64,000 nt of DNA, from NCBI GenBank assembly GCA_964508705.1, contig CAZDUS010000005.1:7364-71363 (forward strand), read 5' to 3'. This DNA is from CAZDUS01 sp964508705 (GTDB taxonomy: Bacteria; Verrucomicrobiota; Kiritimatiellia; CAIKKV01; CAITUY01). The notes under the pieces were generated by a model that made no database searches, was not told the origin of the DNA, and worked only from the letters and a program-made list of their open reading frames with translations. The position numbers and the translations under genes were made by a program. Shown here piece by piece: positions 1-7,758 of the stretch; position 1 is the stretch's first letter; the number at the start of each line of letters is the position of its first letter.

Positions 1-81
1 TCTGCGGCGCATGGGCGTGAGGATATCAATATGGCTATTGACGCATTTGCTCGTGTTCGGGATAGAGTAACAAAAACGTAA
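1..81 (+). CDS. C-terminal end of an alpha-oxoamine synthase (glycine C-acetyltransferase / 2-amino-3-ketobutyrate CoA ligase-like), partial
   Basis: Only the last 26 codons are present; the gene begins before the window. Frame 1 reads SAAHGREDINMAIDAFARV and ends in TAA at 79-81. The SAAH-x-x-ED-I-x-x-A-I-x-AF pattern resembles the end of Kbl-type PLP enzymes, which interconvert glycine plus acetyl-CoA and 2-amino-3-ketobutyrate; BioF and serine palmitoyltransferase share the fold and cannot be excluded from so short a piece. The next gene starts 45 bases downstream with its own strong ribosome binding site. Confidence 0.55.
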   Translation, partial: SAAHGREDINMAIDAFARVRDRVTKT

Positions 82-126
82 GCGTATCACGGGGAGTGAA
101 CTGTTGATTAACCATAAGGAGGAACA

Positions 127-1110
127 ATGAATTCGAAATCCGGTCAGTTGATGAAAGGATTGGTTGTTGTCGCGGTGGTTGTCGTTCTTGGATTGATGTT
201 TGCCAGGTCGCGGGATGAGAAGAAGGAAACAACGCCGACGGGCAAGCCGATTCCCGCGGATGTTGCAGGTACTCCGACGCCGGTGGCGGAGGTGGAACCA
301 GCCAAGCCGCAGGAGTCCCGTCCTGCACCGCGTAGCGAGAATGCGAATGTGCCAGTGCCAGTGGCGCAACCTATATCCACGGAACAGATTCAAAAGGAGA
401 TGGAGAGGGTTAAGAAGGACTTGAGCGGGCGACCGAAACCGCTAGCGGAAGAGTTGAAGCGAATGGCAGCAAAGAGTGAATTTTATGTCAAGGTGGTGTT
501 GGCGTTGGCGGGCGAGGAATGGTGTGCTGAAGTTGCGGTAGAAGCGCTTGGGCTGGTGCGAGATCCAGTGATGAAGGAAGAGGTCATGGTCTTCTTGTGG
601 GGCAAGACAAGCGGTGCCAGTGTTGAGTTGGCGTGTGACGCTTTGAAGAGTTACGGAATGGTGGGCGGGGCGGAAGCTGTGCCAAAACTGGGGGAATATA
701 TTTTAGGGAACTATCGTCGTCCGGATGGATTCGGGGAGTCTGTGTGTGCGGCGGCGGTACAAGCCCTGAGTGAAATACCCGGTGATGCATCGCTGGAGGT
801 ATTGTTGAGTGAGTTGAAGCGCGGCAGGGAAAAGGATTGGCTACCCGACTATGGGTCGAAGGTTATTGCGGCGGTGGGGCGGCATGACATGAAGTCGGGG
901 GGCATATCATGGGTCCCGGAATCCCGGCAGGTTGGGTTGACTGGGAAGAATAAGGAACAGATCCGAGTGGCGTTGCTGGATTATGCGGAGAGTTTGAGGG
1001 CGAAGTTGCCTGGGCCGACGAATCCGATAGGGCAGCAATATCTTGAGGAGAAGATAGCGGAAACCGAGACGTTGGCGGGCGCGGCGAAGGGGGAGCCGAA
1101 GGTTCAGTAG
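127..1110 (+). CDS. Membrane-anchored protein with HEAT-like helical repeats, unknown function
   Basis: The 327-residue product starts at ATG 127, six bases after AAGGAGG. Residues about 9-27 form one hydrophobic segment (KGLVVVAVVVVLGLMFARS) followed by charged residues, so an N-terminal membrane anchor is more likely than a cleaved signal. Residues about 30-95 are rich in Pro, Ala and Glu and look like a disordered linker. Residues about 100-290 are helical with repeated hydrophobic spacing (VVLALAGEEWCAEVAVEALG, LEVLLSELK), compatible with HEAT or armadillo-type repeats. I recognise no catalytic motif. It precedes the Rrf2/cys cluster but is separated from it by hairpins, so a functional link is not evident. 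Confidence 0.7.
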   Translation: MNSKSGQLMKGLVVVAVVVVLGLMFARSRDEKKETTPTGKPIPADVAGTPTPVAEVEPAKPQESRPAPRSENANVPVPVAQPISTEQIQKEMERVKKDLSGRPKPLAEELKRMAAKSEFYVKVVLALAGEEWCAEVAVEALGLVRDPVMKEEVMVFLWGKTSGASVELACDALKSYGMVGGAEAVPKLGEYILGNYRRPDGFGESVCAAAVQALSEIPGDASLEVLLSELKRGREKDWLPDYGSKVIAAVGRHDMKSGGISWVPESRQVGLTGKNKEQIRVALLDYAESLRAKLPGPTNPIGQQYLEEKIAETETLAGAAKGEPKVQ

Positions 1111-1165
1111 GGTTAAGGCGTGTTGATACCCTGTGGTTTTTTGTTAGAGATTTCCTATTTGTACG

Positions 1166-1205
1166 GGTGCCGCTCGGCACCTGCGGGCGTCGGCAAGCGA
1201 CGCCC
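1166..1205. repeat. Two tandem hairpins (REP-like palindromic unit)
   Basis: GGTGCCG (1166-1172) pairs with CGGCACC (1175-1181), and GGGCGTCG (1185-1192) pairs with CGACGCCC (1198-1205). No T-run follows, so this is not a convincing Rho-independent terminator. The twin palindromic layout resembles intergenic REP-type elements. No second copy was noticed in this window. Confidence 0.45.
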
Positions 1206-1249
1206 CTACGAGAGTGAGCACCCATGTTTATGTAATTCTCAAAAGTCTA

Positions 1250-1278
1250 TTGACATATCGTAGTATATGTCATAACTT
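1250..1278 (+). promoter_or_regulatory. Candidate promoter of the Rrf2 regulator gene
   Basis: A perfect TTGACA lies at 1250-1255. At 17 bases spacing the -10 would be TAACTT (1273-1278), which is weak. Transcription would then begin within a few bases of the ATG at 1285, giving a very short or leaderless message, consistent with the absence of a clear Shine-Dalgarno sequence there. Confidence 0.4.
1251..1272. promoter_or_regulatory. Palindromic operator overlapping the Rrf2 gene promoter
   Basis: TGACATAT (1251-1258) and ATATGTCA (1265-1272) form a perfect 8-base inverted repeat around CGTAGT. The left arm covers most of the -35 element of the downstream gene. Rrf2 regulators usually repress their own promoters through such dyads, so autoregulation is the natural inference. 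Confidence 0.55.
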
Positions 1279-1284
1279 ACAAGA

Positions 1285-1734
1285 ATGATTATTTCCACAA
1301 AGTGTCAGTATGCGCTTCGGGCGGTGTTTGAAATTGCCCGGGCCGTGCCTGGTTCTGTGGTAACCATTGGAGACGTCGCTAAGGCGCAGAATGTTCCGCA
1401 GAGGTATTTGGAAGGGATTCTGAATCAACTGCGAAAAGGTGGATTACTAGAGGCACAGAGGGGGCGGCATGGTGGATATAAGCTGGCAAAGGCGACAAGG
1501 GAAATAACGGTTGGGGATGTGGTGCGGGTGATCGACGGGACGATCCGGGCGGTGGAATGCGTAGAGGAAGGCAAAGGATTGGATTGTCCGATGCGCGACC
1601 ACTGTGTGTTCTTGCCGACATGGCAGAGGGTGCAGAAAGCGATTGATCTGGCGATGGATGAGTCTAATTTTGAGGAATTGTTGAAGGTGGAGCAGGAATC
1701 AAGGACGTCAGTAAGTACCAACTATAGCATCTGA
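1285..1734 (+). CDS. Rrf2 family transcriptional regulator (IscR/CymR-like), probable regulator of sulfate assimilation
   Basis: The 149-residue product has the Rrf2 winged helix: MIISTKCQYALRAVFEIAR at the start, a recognition region (NVPQRYLEGILNQLRKGGLL, residues 36-55) and the RGRHGGYKLAK wing. Cysteines 92, 101 and 107 (spacing C-x8-C-x5-C) sit where IscR binds a [2Fe-2S] cluster with C-x5-C-x5-C, so an iron-sulfur or thiol sensing role is plausible; CymR, the cysteine-metabolism member, lacks this triad. The gene lies 89 bases before cysH, as Rrf2 genes often do beside sulfur-assimilation loci. Control of the cys operon is inferred from position; the effector is unknown. Confidence 0.88.
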   Translation: MIISTKCQYALRAVFEIARAVPGSVVTIGDVAKAQNVPQRYLEGILNQLRKGGLLEAQRGRHGGYKLAKATREITVGDVVRVIDGTIRAVECVEEGKGLDCPMRDHCVFLPTWQRVQKAIDLAMDESNFEELLKVEQESRTSVSTNYSI

Positions 1735-1822
1735 TTTTTTTTCAAATAAAACTACGATAAGACGGTTGAGATTAAGAACATAGTTTGTTTTGAGCTAAGT
1801 TTATATGCGGAGGGAAGAGTGA

Positions 1823-2515
1823 ATGAGTGCGGATAAGCATCGACTATATCAGGGGGTGGAGGAGCCGGAAGCGGTATTGAAGTGGGCTGTGGAGAACTTT
1901 CATCCTGCTTTGGCGCTATCGGCGAGTTTTGAGCACACGGTATTACTGCATATGCTGGTTCAGATTCGTCCTGATGTGAGGGTGTTTTCGCTGGATACGG
2001 GAAGGTTGCCGGAGGAGACGTACCGGTGCGCGGCGGAAGCGGAGCGGCAATTGGGTGTTCAGGTGGAATGGTATTTCCCTGATACGGCGCGCGTGGAGAA
2101 GCTGGTAAGGGACGGCGGGGTCTATTCCTTTCGGAATAGTTTGGAAGCCAGGCGCGAGTGTTGTCAGGTGCGCAAGGTGGAGCCGTTGGGGCGGGCGTTG
2201 AGAGGGTTGAAGGCGTGGGTCACGGGTTTGAGACGTGACGAATCGACGACGCGTCGTGATCTGGAGTTGGTGGAGGTGGATGAGGCGCATGGCGGGATTG
2301 TGAAGATCAATCCATTGGCGGCGTGGACGGAGCGGCAGGTGCGGGAATACACGGAGCGGCACAGGTTGCCTTACAATAGTCTTTATGATCGTGGGTACAG
2401 GTCCATTGGGTGCGAGTGTTGCACCCGGGCGGTTAAGGCGGGGGATGATCCCCGCGCCGGGCGATGGTGGTGGGAAGATCCCGAGCACAAGGAATGTGGA
2501 TTGCATTTGAAGTAA
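1823..2515 (+). CDS. cysH: Adenosine 5'-phosphosulfate (APS) reductase, CysH family
   Basis: The 230-residue cytoplasmic enzyme reduces activated sulfate to sulfite using thioredoxin or glutathione. The PP-loop region is ALALSASFEHTVLLHML (residues 29-45). Cys113-Cys114 (ECCQVRK) and Cys197-x-x-Cys200 (GCECCTRAV) are the ligand pattern of the [4Fe-4S] cluster that marks bacterial APS-using reductases and is absent from PAPS-specific ones. Cys225 in the terminal ECGLH motif is the catalytic cysteine. An extra Cys199 lies inside the second pair. GGAGGGA precedes the ATG. First gene of the cysH-cysD-cysN run, and its APS specificity fits the degenerate kinase domain of the downstream CysN. Confidence 0.95.
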   Translation: MSADKHRLYQGVEEPEAVLKWAVENFHPALALSASFEHTVLLHMLVQIRPDVRVFSLDTGRLPEETYRCAAEAERQLGVQVEWYFPDTARVEKLVRDGGVYSFRNSLEARRECCQVRKVEPLGRALRGLKAWVTGLRRDESTTRRDLELVEVDEAHGGIVKINPLAAWTERQVREYTERHRLPYNSLYDRGYRSIGCECCTRAVKAGDDPRAGRWWWEDPEHKECGLHLK

Positions 2516-2532
2516 AGTAGAAGGAGAGACTG

Positions 2533-3444
2533 ATGAGCGACAAGGAAACAACAGGGCAGGCGGCGTCGACGTTGGATCGGCTGGAAGCGCAGAGTGTTCA
2601 TATACTTCGCGAGGCGTATCGCGAATTCAAGAGTCTGGTGATGTTGTGGTCCATCGGCAAGGACAGTACGGTGTTATTGTGGCTGGCGCGGAAGGCGTTT
2701 TTTGGGCATATGCCGATTCCGCTCATGCATGTGGATACGGGGTACAAGATTCCTGAAATGATCGAGTATCGCGATGACATTGTGCGGCAGTGGAAGCTGA
2801 ACATGATTGTGGGGCAAAACGTGCGCGCGCTGGATGAGAAGCGGACGTTTCCCGATGGGCGGCTGTCCCGGTTGGAGTGCTGCAAGACGCTCAAGACCGA
2901 GGCGTTGAAGTGCACGTTGTCCGGGGAATGGCCGCGCCGTCGGTTTGACCATGCGGCGGGCCGGTATGTTGAGGATTTGCAAAAGGAGCCGTTCACCGGG
3001 GTGATTGTGGGGGTGCGTGCGGATGAGGAGGGAAGCAGGTCCAAGGAGCGTTATTTCTCGCCGCGTGATCGGGATAGCGATTGGAATACCGGTGAGCAGC
3101 CGCCGGAGTTGTGGCATCAGTACAAGACCCACTTTGCGCCGGGGACGCACATCCGGGTGCATCCGTTGCTGGATTGGACGGAACTGGACATTTGGGAATA
3201 CATCGGGCGTGAGAACATTCCGGTGACGGGGCTGTACTTTGATCGCGGGACGGGCCAGCGCTACCGGTCGCTCGGTTGCATGCCCTGCACGAAGCCGGTG
3301 GAGTCGACGGCGACAACAGTGGAGGAGATCATTGTGGAGCTCAAGACCGGCAAGTTCGCCAATGTGGCGGAGCGGTCGGGCCGGGCGCAGGACAAGGAAG
3401 ACGGCGGCGGATTGGAGACATTGCGACGCGAGGGGTACATGTAA
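2533..3444 (+). CDS. cysD: Sulfate adenylyltransferase subunit 2 (ATP sulfurylase)
   Basis: The 303-residue catalytic subunit makes APS and pyrophosphate from ATP and sulfate and works in a complex with the GTPase CysN. The PP-loop SIGKDSTVLLWLARKAF lies at about residues 40-56, followed by the family segment MHVDTGYKIPEMIEYRD and later by RYRSLGCMPCTKPV and the ELK-x-GKF-x-NVAERSGRAQD end, all typical of CysD. Length is normal. AAGGAGAG precedes the ATG. Its stop codon overlaps the cysN start (TAATG), which implies coupled translation of the two subunits. Confidence 0.97.
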   Translation: MSDKETTGQAASTLDRLEAQSVHILREAYREFKSLVMLWSIGKDSTVLLWLARKAFFGHMPIPLMHVDTGYKIPEMIEYRDDIVRQWKLNMIVGQNVRALDEKRTFPDGRLSRLECCKTLKTEALKCTLSGEWPRRRFDHAAGRYVEDLQKEPFTGVIVGVRADEEGSRSKERYFSPRDRDSDWNTGEQPPELWHQYKTHFAPGTHIRVHPLLDWTELDIWEYIGRENIPVTGLYFDRGTGQRYRSLGCMPCTKPVESTATTVEEIIVELKTGKFANVAERSGRAQDKEDGGGLETLRREGYM

Positions 3445-5252
3445 TGAAGACAAAAGAATTAGAACAGATGAACGTGGTGGTGGTCGGGCATGTGGATCAT
3501 GGGAAGAGCTCATTGATCGGGCGGCTGATGGCCGACACCCATTCGTTGCCTGAGGGCAAGTTGGATCAGGTACGGGCCAATTGCGCGCGGAACGCGAAGC
3601 CTTTTGAATACGCCTTCCTATTGGATGCATTGAAGGATGAGCAGTCGCAAGGGATCACGATTGATACCGCCCGGTGCTTTTTCAAGACGGAGCGGCGGCG
3701 GTACATCCTGATTGATGCGCCTGGGCATATCGAATTCCTGAGGAACATGATTACCGGGGCGGCGCGGGCTGAGGCGGCGTTTCTTTTGATTGATGCCGAG
3801 GAGGGGATTCAGGAGAACTCGCGGCGGCACGGGTATATCATGTCGATGCTCGGGATCCGGCAGTTGGTCGTGCTGGTGAACAAGATGGATCTGGTTGGGT
3901 ATGACGAGCAGGTGTTCAACCGTCTGCGTTCGGAGTATGAGCAGTTTCTGGGGCGGCTGGATGTGCATCCATTGCAGTTCATCCCCATCAGTGCGATTCA
4001 TGGCGTGAACGTGGCTTCGTCGGGGGCCCGTGAGATGCCGTGGTACAAGGGACCGACGGTGCTGGAGCAGGTGGATACGTTTGAGCGGCCGTCGCCGTCG
4101 AGTGCGTCGCCGTTCCGGTTTCCGGTGCAGGATGTCTATAAATTCACGGAAGGCGGCGATGATCGCCGGATTTTTGCCGGCACAGTGACGACGGGGCAGG
4201 CGTCCGTTGGACAGAATGTGATCTTCCTGCCATCGGGCAAGCGGTCGCGGATCAAGTCGGTGGAGGCGTTCAACGCGCCGGAGCGCCGGACGGCGGTGGC
4301 GGGGGATGCCACGGGATTCACGCTGGAGACGCAGGTGTATATCCGGCCGGGGGAACTGATGATTCGCGAGGATCAGCCTGCGCCGCAGGTGGGGTCCCGG
4401 TTCCGGGCCAACCTTTTCTGGATGGGGCGCGCCCCGATGATCAAGGGGAAGGCTTATCTGCTCAAGACGGGATCCGCGCGGGCAACGCTCAAACTGGTGG
4501 AGGTGGTCAGCGTTTTGGATGCCGCGGACTTTGTTTCGGAACATTCCAAGCAACAGGTTGACCGGCATGATGTGGCGGAGTGCGTATTTGAAACCCAGCG
4601 GCCGATAGCGTTCGACCAGATTGACCAGGTGTTGCAGACGGGGCGTTTCGTGGTGGTGGATGACTACGAGATTTCCGGGGCCGGGATCATCCTGCAGAAA
4701 GATGAGGCCGGGGAAACGACGACGGAGATGCATGTGCGTGACCGCGAATGCGCCTGGGATGGAGGATACGTCAAGGCGGCGGACCGGATGGCGACGTACG
4801 GGCACAAGTCCAAGTTCGTGGTGCTGATCGGGGCTGATGCGGCGGCGACAGAAACGCTGGCGGCGGTGCTGGAGCAGTCGTTGTTGCTGGCGCGGTTCAA
4901 GGCCTACTATTTGCGGCCTTCCAACGTGTTGCGCGGATTGGATTCCGATATCACCTTCCAGAGCGAGATGCGGGATGAGCATATCCGACGACTGGGTGAG
5001 TTGGCGCGAATTCTGACGGATTCCGGGCAGATATTCATAACCTCGTTGAAGGGGGTTGATGAGTACGACCTGAGGACGCTGGAAGTACTTAACAGTCCCA
5101 ATGAGATTCTGATTGTGCGGGTTGGCGAAGCGGTGGACTCGGCGATCAAGGCGCACTTGGTGTTGCCGGCCGGGGTTGACCCCGGGGTGGGCATCGAGTC
5201 CGTTCGGAAACTGTTGAGGGAGAAGAAGGTCATTATTGAGTATCAGATATAA
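3444..5252 (+). CDS. cysN: Sulfate adenylyltransferase subunit 1 (GTPase CysN) with a degenerate C-terminal APS-kinase-like domain
   Basis: The GTPase couples GTP hydrolysis to APS synthesis by CysD. I chose ATG 3444, which overlaps the cysD stop; the open frame runs further upstream but only antisense to function inside cysD. Residues about 9-440 carry the EF-Tu-like G motifs: GHVDHGKSS (15-23), DAPGH (about 91), NKMD (about 146), then two beta-barrel domains. Residues about 450-602 align with APS kinase (N-VLRGLDSD-x-x-F, R-x-EHIRRLGELARILTDSG), but the P-loop expected as G-x-x-GSGKST reads IGADAAATET, lacking the conserved Gly-Lys-Ser/Thr. Kinase activity is therefore unlikely. This matches the APS-type CysH, which needs no PAPS. 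Total length is 602 residues. Confidence 0.93.
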   Translation: MKTKELEQMNVVVVGHVDHGKSSLIGRLMADTHSLPEGKLDQVRANCARNAKPFEYAFLLDALKDEQSQGITIDTARCFFKTERRRYILIDAPGHIEFLRNMITGAARAEAAFLLIDAEEGIQENSRRHGYIMSMLGIRQLVVLVNKMDLVGYDEQVFNRLRSEYEQFLGRLDVHPLQFIPISAIHGVNVASSGAREMPWYKGPTVLEQVDTFERPSPSSASPFRFPVQDVYKFTEGGDDRRIFAGTVTTGQASVGQNVIFLPSGKRSRIKSVEAFNAPERRTAVAGDATGFTLETQVYIRPGELMIREDQPAPQVGSRFRANLFWMGRAPMIKGKAYLLKTGSARATLKLVEVVSVLDAADFVSEHSKQQVDRHDVAECVFETQRPIAFDQIDQVLQTGRFVVVDDYEISGAGIILQKDEAGETTTEMHVRDRECAWDGGYVKAADRMATYGHKSKFVVLIGADAAATETLAAVLEQSLLLARFKAYYLRPSNVLRGLDSDITFQSEMRDEHIRRLGELARILTDSGQIFITSLKGVDEYDLRTLEVLNSPNEILIVRVGEAVDSAIKAHLVLPAGVDPGVGIESVRKLLREKKVIIEYQI

Positions 5253-5278
5253 ACAAACAAAGAATAGGAACGAAGAAA

Positions 5279-6001
5279 ATGAAAGTTAAAGGCATGGCGG
5301 GAGTGATGTTGGCTGGAGTAATGTTGGCAGGCGGTGGTGAGGCGCTGGCGGATGCGCGCAATTATACATGGACGTATGAGTATATGACGATGCCCGAAGG
5401 GGCGGTGGAGGTGGAGTATTATTTGACGGTGAAGGTGCCGGATACGGAGTTGTCGGAAGTCAGCACATGGCAACACCAAATGGAACTGGAGTATGGCATC
5501 ACACCGCGGTGGGATATCGCCATGTACCAGGTTTGGGAGGAGTCGCAGACGGAAGAAAGTTCAGACTTCGGGTATGAGGGATTCAAGTTGCGGACGCGGT
5601 ATCGGTTTTCAAAGGCAGGGAAGTTGCCCGTGGACAGCCTGTTGTATGCCGAATATGAGCGCAATTCCGATTTAAATGAGTCGGATGTCGGGGAAGTGAA
5701 ATTGGTATTGGCCAAGACGCTGGGTGACTTTGATGTGAACTACAATCAGGTGTTCGAGAGTGAACTGGAGTATACCAGCGCGGGTGAGCACAAGTATGCG
5801 GCTGGGGTGGGGTATGCTGTAAACACGGCGTTGCATGCGGGAATTGAGTCGGTTGGAAATTACAGTGAAGGTGAGTATGCGATTGGTCCGACGGTAGGGT
5901 TGAAGAACAAAGGGAAGTTTCTTGTGTTTGGTGTGCTCGCCGGATTGAACGAGGCAGCACCTGATTTGCAGGCGCGGTTAATTGTCGGCGCTGGATTGTA
6001 A
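5279..6001 (+). CDS. Outer-membrane beta-barrel protein within the sulfate assimilation cluster
   Basis: The 240-residue product begins with a signal peptide (MKVKGMAGVMLAGVMLAGGG, cleavage near ALA-DA at residues 21-25). The rest shows alternating polar and aromatic residues typical of transmembrane strands (NYTWTYEYMTM, VEVEYYLTVKV, WDIAMYQVWEE, GFKLRTRYRF) and a C-terminal strand region ending ARLIVGAGL. It sits 26 bases after cysN and about 40 bases before the sulfite reductase gene, so it is probably part of the operon. A pore or sensor for a sulfur compound is possible but only inferred; I recognise no family. Confidence 0.72.
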   Translation: MKVKGMAGVMLAGVMLAGGGEALADARNYTWTYEYMTMPEGAVEVEYYLTVKVPDTELSEVSTWQHQMELEYGITPRWDIAMYQVWEESQTEESSDFGYEGFKLRTRYRFSKAGKLPVDSLLYAEYERNSDLNESDVGEVKLVLAKTLGDFDVNYNQVFESELEYTSAGEHKYAAGVGYAVNTALHAGIESVGNYSEGEYAIGPTVGLKNKGKFLVFGVLAGLNEAAPDLQARLIVGAGL

Positions 6002-6039
6002 GATTCCGGGCTTTGGGGAAAGTGAGGGAGCGTTGTGTG

Positions 6040-7749
6040 ATGGATAAAGCACGAGATGATGTGATGCTTGAATTGAAGCAACATGCGGGGGATGTTGAGC
6101 AGTTTCTCAAGGGGGAACTTTCGGCTGACGACATGAAAGCCAGAAGGGTGCCCCGTGGGATTTATGAGCAACGCCGGGACGGGACCTACATGATGCGGGT
6201 GCGGGTGCCTGCGGGAGAGCTATCGGCGGACAAGGCGCGGGCTTTGGCTGGCGTGGCCTCCCGATATGGGGGCGGGACCCTGCATGTGACCACAAGGCAG
6301 GATTTTCAACTGCATGATGTGACGATTGGGGATACGCCGGTGGTCATGAGGGCATTGTTGGAGGCGGGGCTTTCCACGCGTGGGGGCGGCGGGAACACGG
6401 TGCGGAACGTCACGGCGTGCCCTTACGCAGGGCTCTGTCCTGCCGAGCAGTTTGATGTCAGGCCAGCTGTGCAGGAGGTCACGGATTATCTGGTTGGCCA
6501 GCCGGGGAGTTACACATTGCCGCGGAAATACAAGATTGCCTTCAGCGGATGTGTGGCGGATTGCGCGCTGGCGGAAATCCATGATCTCGGATTGGTGGCT
6601 GACGTTCGTGCTGGTGTGGCCGGATTCCGTGTTTATGCGGGTGGTGGGATGGGGGCGCTGTCGCGGGTGGGCGATTTAATGGAGGAATGGATTCCCGCCG
6701 CGGAGGTGGTCCGTGTGGCGGAGGCGATCCGGCGTTTATTTGACCGGATGGGGGACCGGAGCAATCGGCAGAAGGCGCGGCTACGGTTTGCGGTCGAGCG
6801 GGTGGGTGCGGAGGCGTTCCGCGCCCTGTTGAAGGATGAAGTCAAAGTGGTGGCGGGCGAAGGCGTTCCCGATGCGCATGCGGACGTGACTCTGGCGGAG
6901 GCACCCACGGCGGCGCCGTGGGATTACCGTGGCCTGGCTGAGGACAGGGAAAGTTTGCATGTTGTGAGACAGCGTCAGTCCGGGCTGGTGGCGGTATTGG
7001 TTGGGCTTCCGCTGGGGCAGATTCACTGGCGTGCTTTGGAAGCATTGGCAGGAGTGGCGGAGGCACACAGCGAAAACCGGACCTTGCGCCTGACCCAGGA
7101 CCAGAAGCTGGTGATACCCTTTGTCCGTGAATCCAAGCTGGCGGTAGTTCGGGATGCGTTAAGAAATATATTCGATGATGGGATTGATCAGAAGGCGGCG
7201 GCTTTGCCGATTTCCGCCTGCACGGGAGCGGCGACGTGCAGATTGGGGTTCTGTCTATCGCATGGGGCGGCGCGTGCTTGTTCCGATGCGATGGTGCTGG
7301 CGGGATTCAAGGCTGACACTCTGCGTTCGCTTGATATCCGAATGAACGGTTGTCCGAACGCCTGCGGGCAACATCCGGTGGGGACGATCGGGTTGATGGG
7401 GGCGGTGCAGAGGGTTGGCGAACGAATGATTCCAACGTACAGGGTATCGCTGGGAGCCAGGCGCGGATTGGGGCGTGTCCGGTTCGGGAAGACGGTTGGG
7501 ACGGTGCCAGCCAAGGCGTTGCCGATGTTCATTGTGGAGGTGGTTCGCGACTTTGAGCGCGGGCGAGGAGCGGGTGAAGTGTTTGCGGATTATTATGAAC
7601 GCCTGGGCGCGGATCATTTCCGGTCCATGCTGGAGCGGTATGCGGTTATACCGTCGTATGAGGCGGCTCCGGAATTTTATCGTGATTGGGGCCGTGAAGA
7701 GGCGTTCTCCCTGGCTGGTCGCGGGGTGAGCGAAGAGCCCAAGGGGTAG
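6040..7749 (+). CDS. Siroheme [4Fe-4S] sulfite (or nitrite) reductase, ferredoxin-type hemoprotein
   Basis: The 569-residue enzyme carries out the six-electron reduction of sulfite to sulfide (nitrite reductases share the fold). I chose ATG 6040, with GAGGGAG at 6024-6030; TTG 6013 and GTG codons lie upstream in frame. The N-terminal part has the conserved MMRVRVPAGELSADKAR and LHVTTRQDFQLHDV segments. The metal centre motifs are ACTGAATCRLG (C-x5-C, about residues 394-400) and NGCPNACGQHPV (C-x3-C, about 438-442). A further ACPYAGLCPAE motif lies near residue 127. Its place between cys genes and siroheme-biosynthesis genes favours sulfite as substrate. Confidence 0.92.
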   Translation: MDKARDDVMLELKQHAGDVEQFLKGELSADDMKARRVPRGIYEQRRDGTYMMRVRVPAGELSADKARALAGVASRYGGGTLHVTTRQDFQLHDVTIGDTPVVMRALLEAGLSTRGGGGNTVRNVTACPYAGLCPAEQFDVRPAVQEVTDYLVGQPGSYTLPRKYKIAFSGCVADCALAEIHDLGLVADVRAGVAGFRVYAGGGMGALSRVGDLMEEWIPAAEVVRVAEAIRRLFDRMGDRSNRQKARLRFAVERVGAEAFRALLKDEVKVVAGEGVPDAHADVTLAEAPTAAPWDYRGLAEDRESLHVVRQRQSGLVAVLVGLPLGQIHWRALEALAGVAEAHSENRTLRLTQDQKLVIPFVRESKLAVVRDALRNIFDDGIDQKAAALPISACTGAATCRLGFCLSHGAARACSDAMVLAGFKADTLRSLDIRMNGCPNACGQHPVGTIGLMGAVQRVGERMIPTYRVSLGARRGLGRVRFGKTVGTVPAKALPMFIVEVVRDFERGRGAGEVFADYYERLGADHFRSMLERYAVIPSYEAAPEFYRDWGREEAFSLAGRGVSEEPKG

Positions 7750-7758
7750 AGGTGCATT

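Noticed and set aside
1160..1206. Rho-independent terminator after the HEAT-like gene
   Set aside because: Both stems are strong, but no T-run follows; recorded as a palindromic repeat instead.
3276..3443. Upstream extension of the cysN frame
   Set aside because: It lies within cysD and has no similarity to CysN. The ATG at 3444 overlaps the cysD stop and starts the conserved region.
3618..5156. Minus-strand open frame of about 512 codons opposite cysN
   Set aside because: Mirror-frame product of skewed base composition; the + strand carries intact GTPase motifs.
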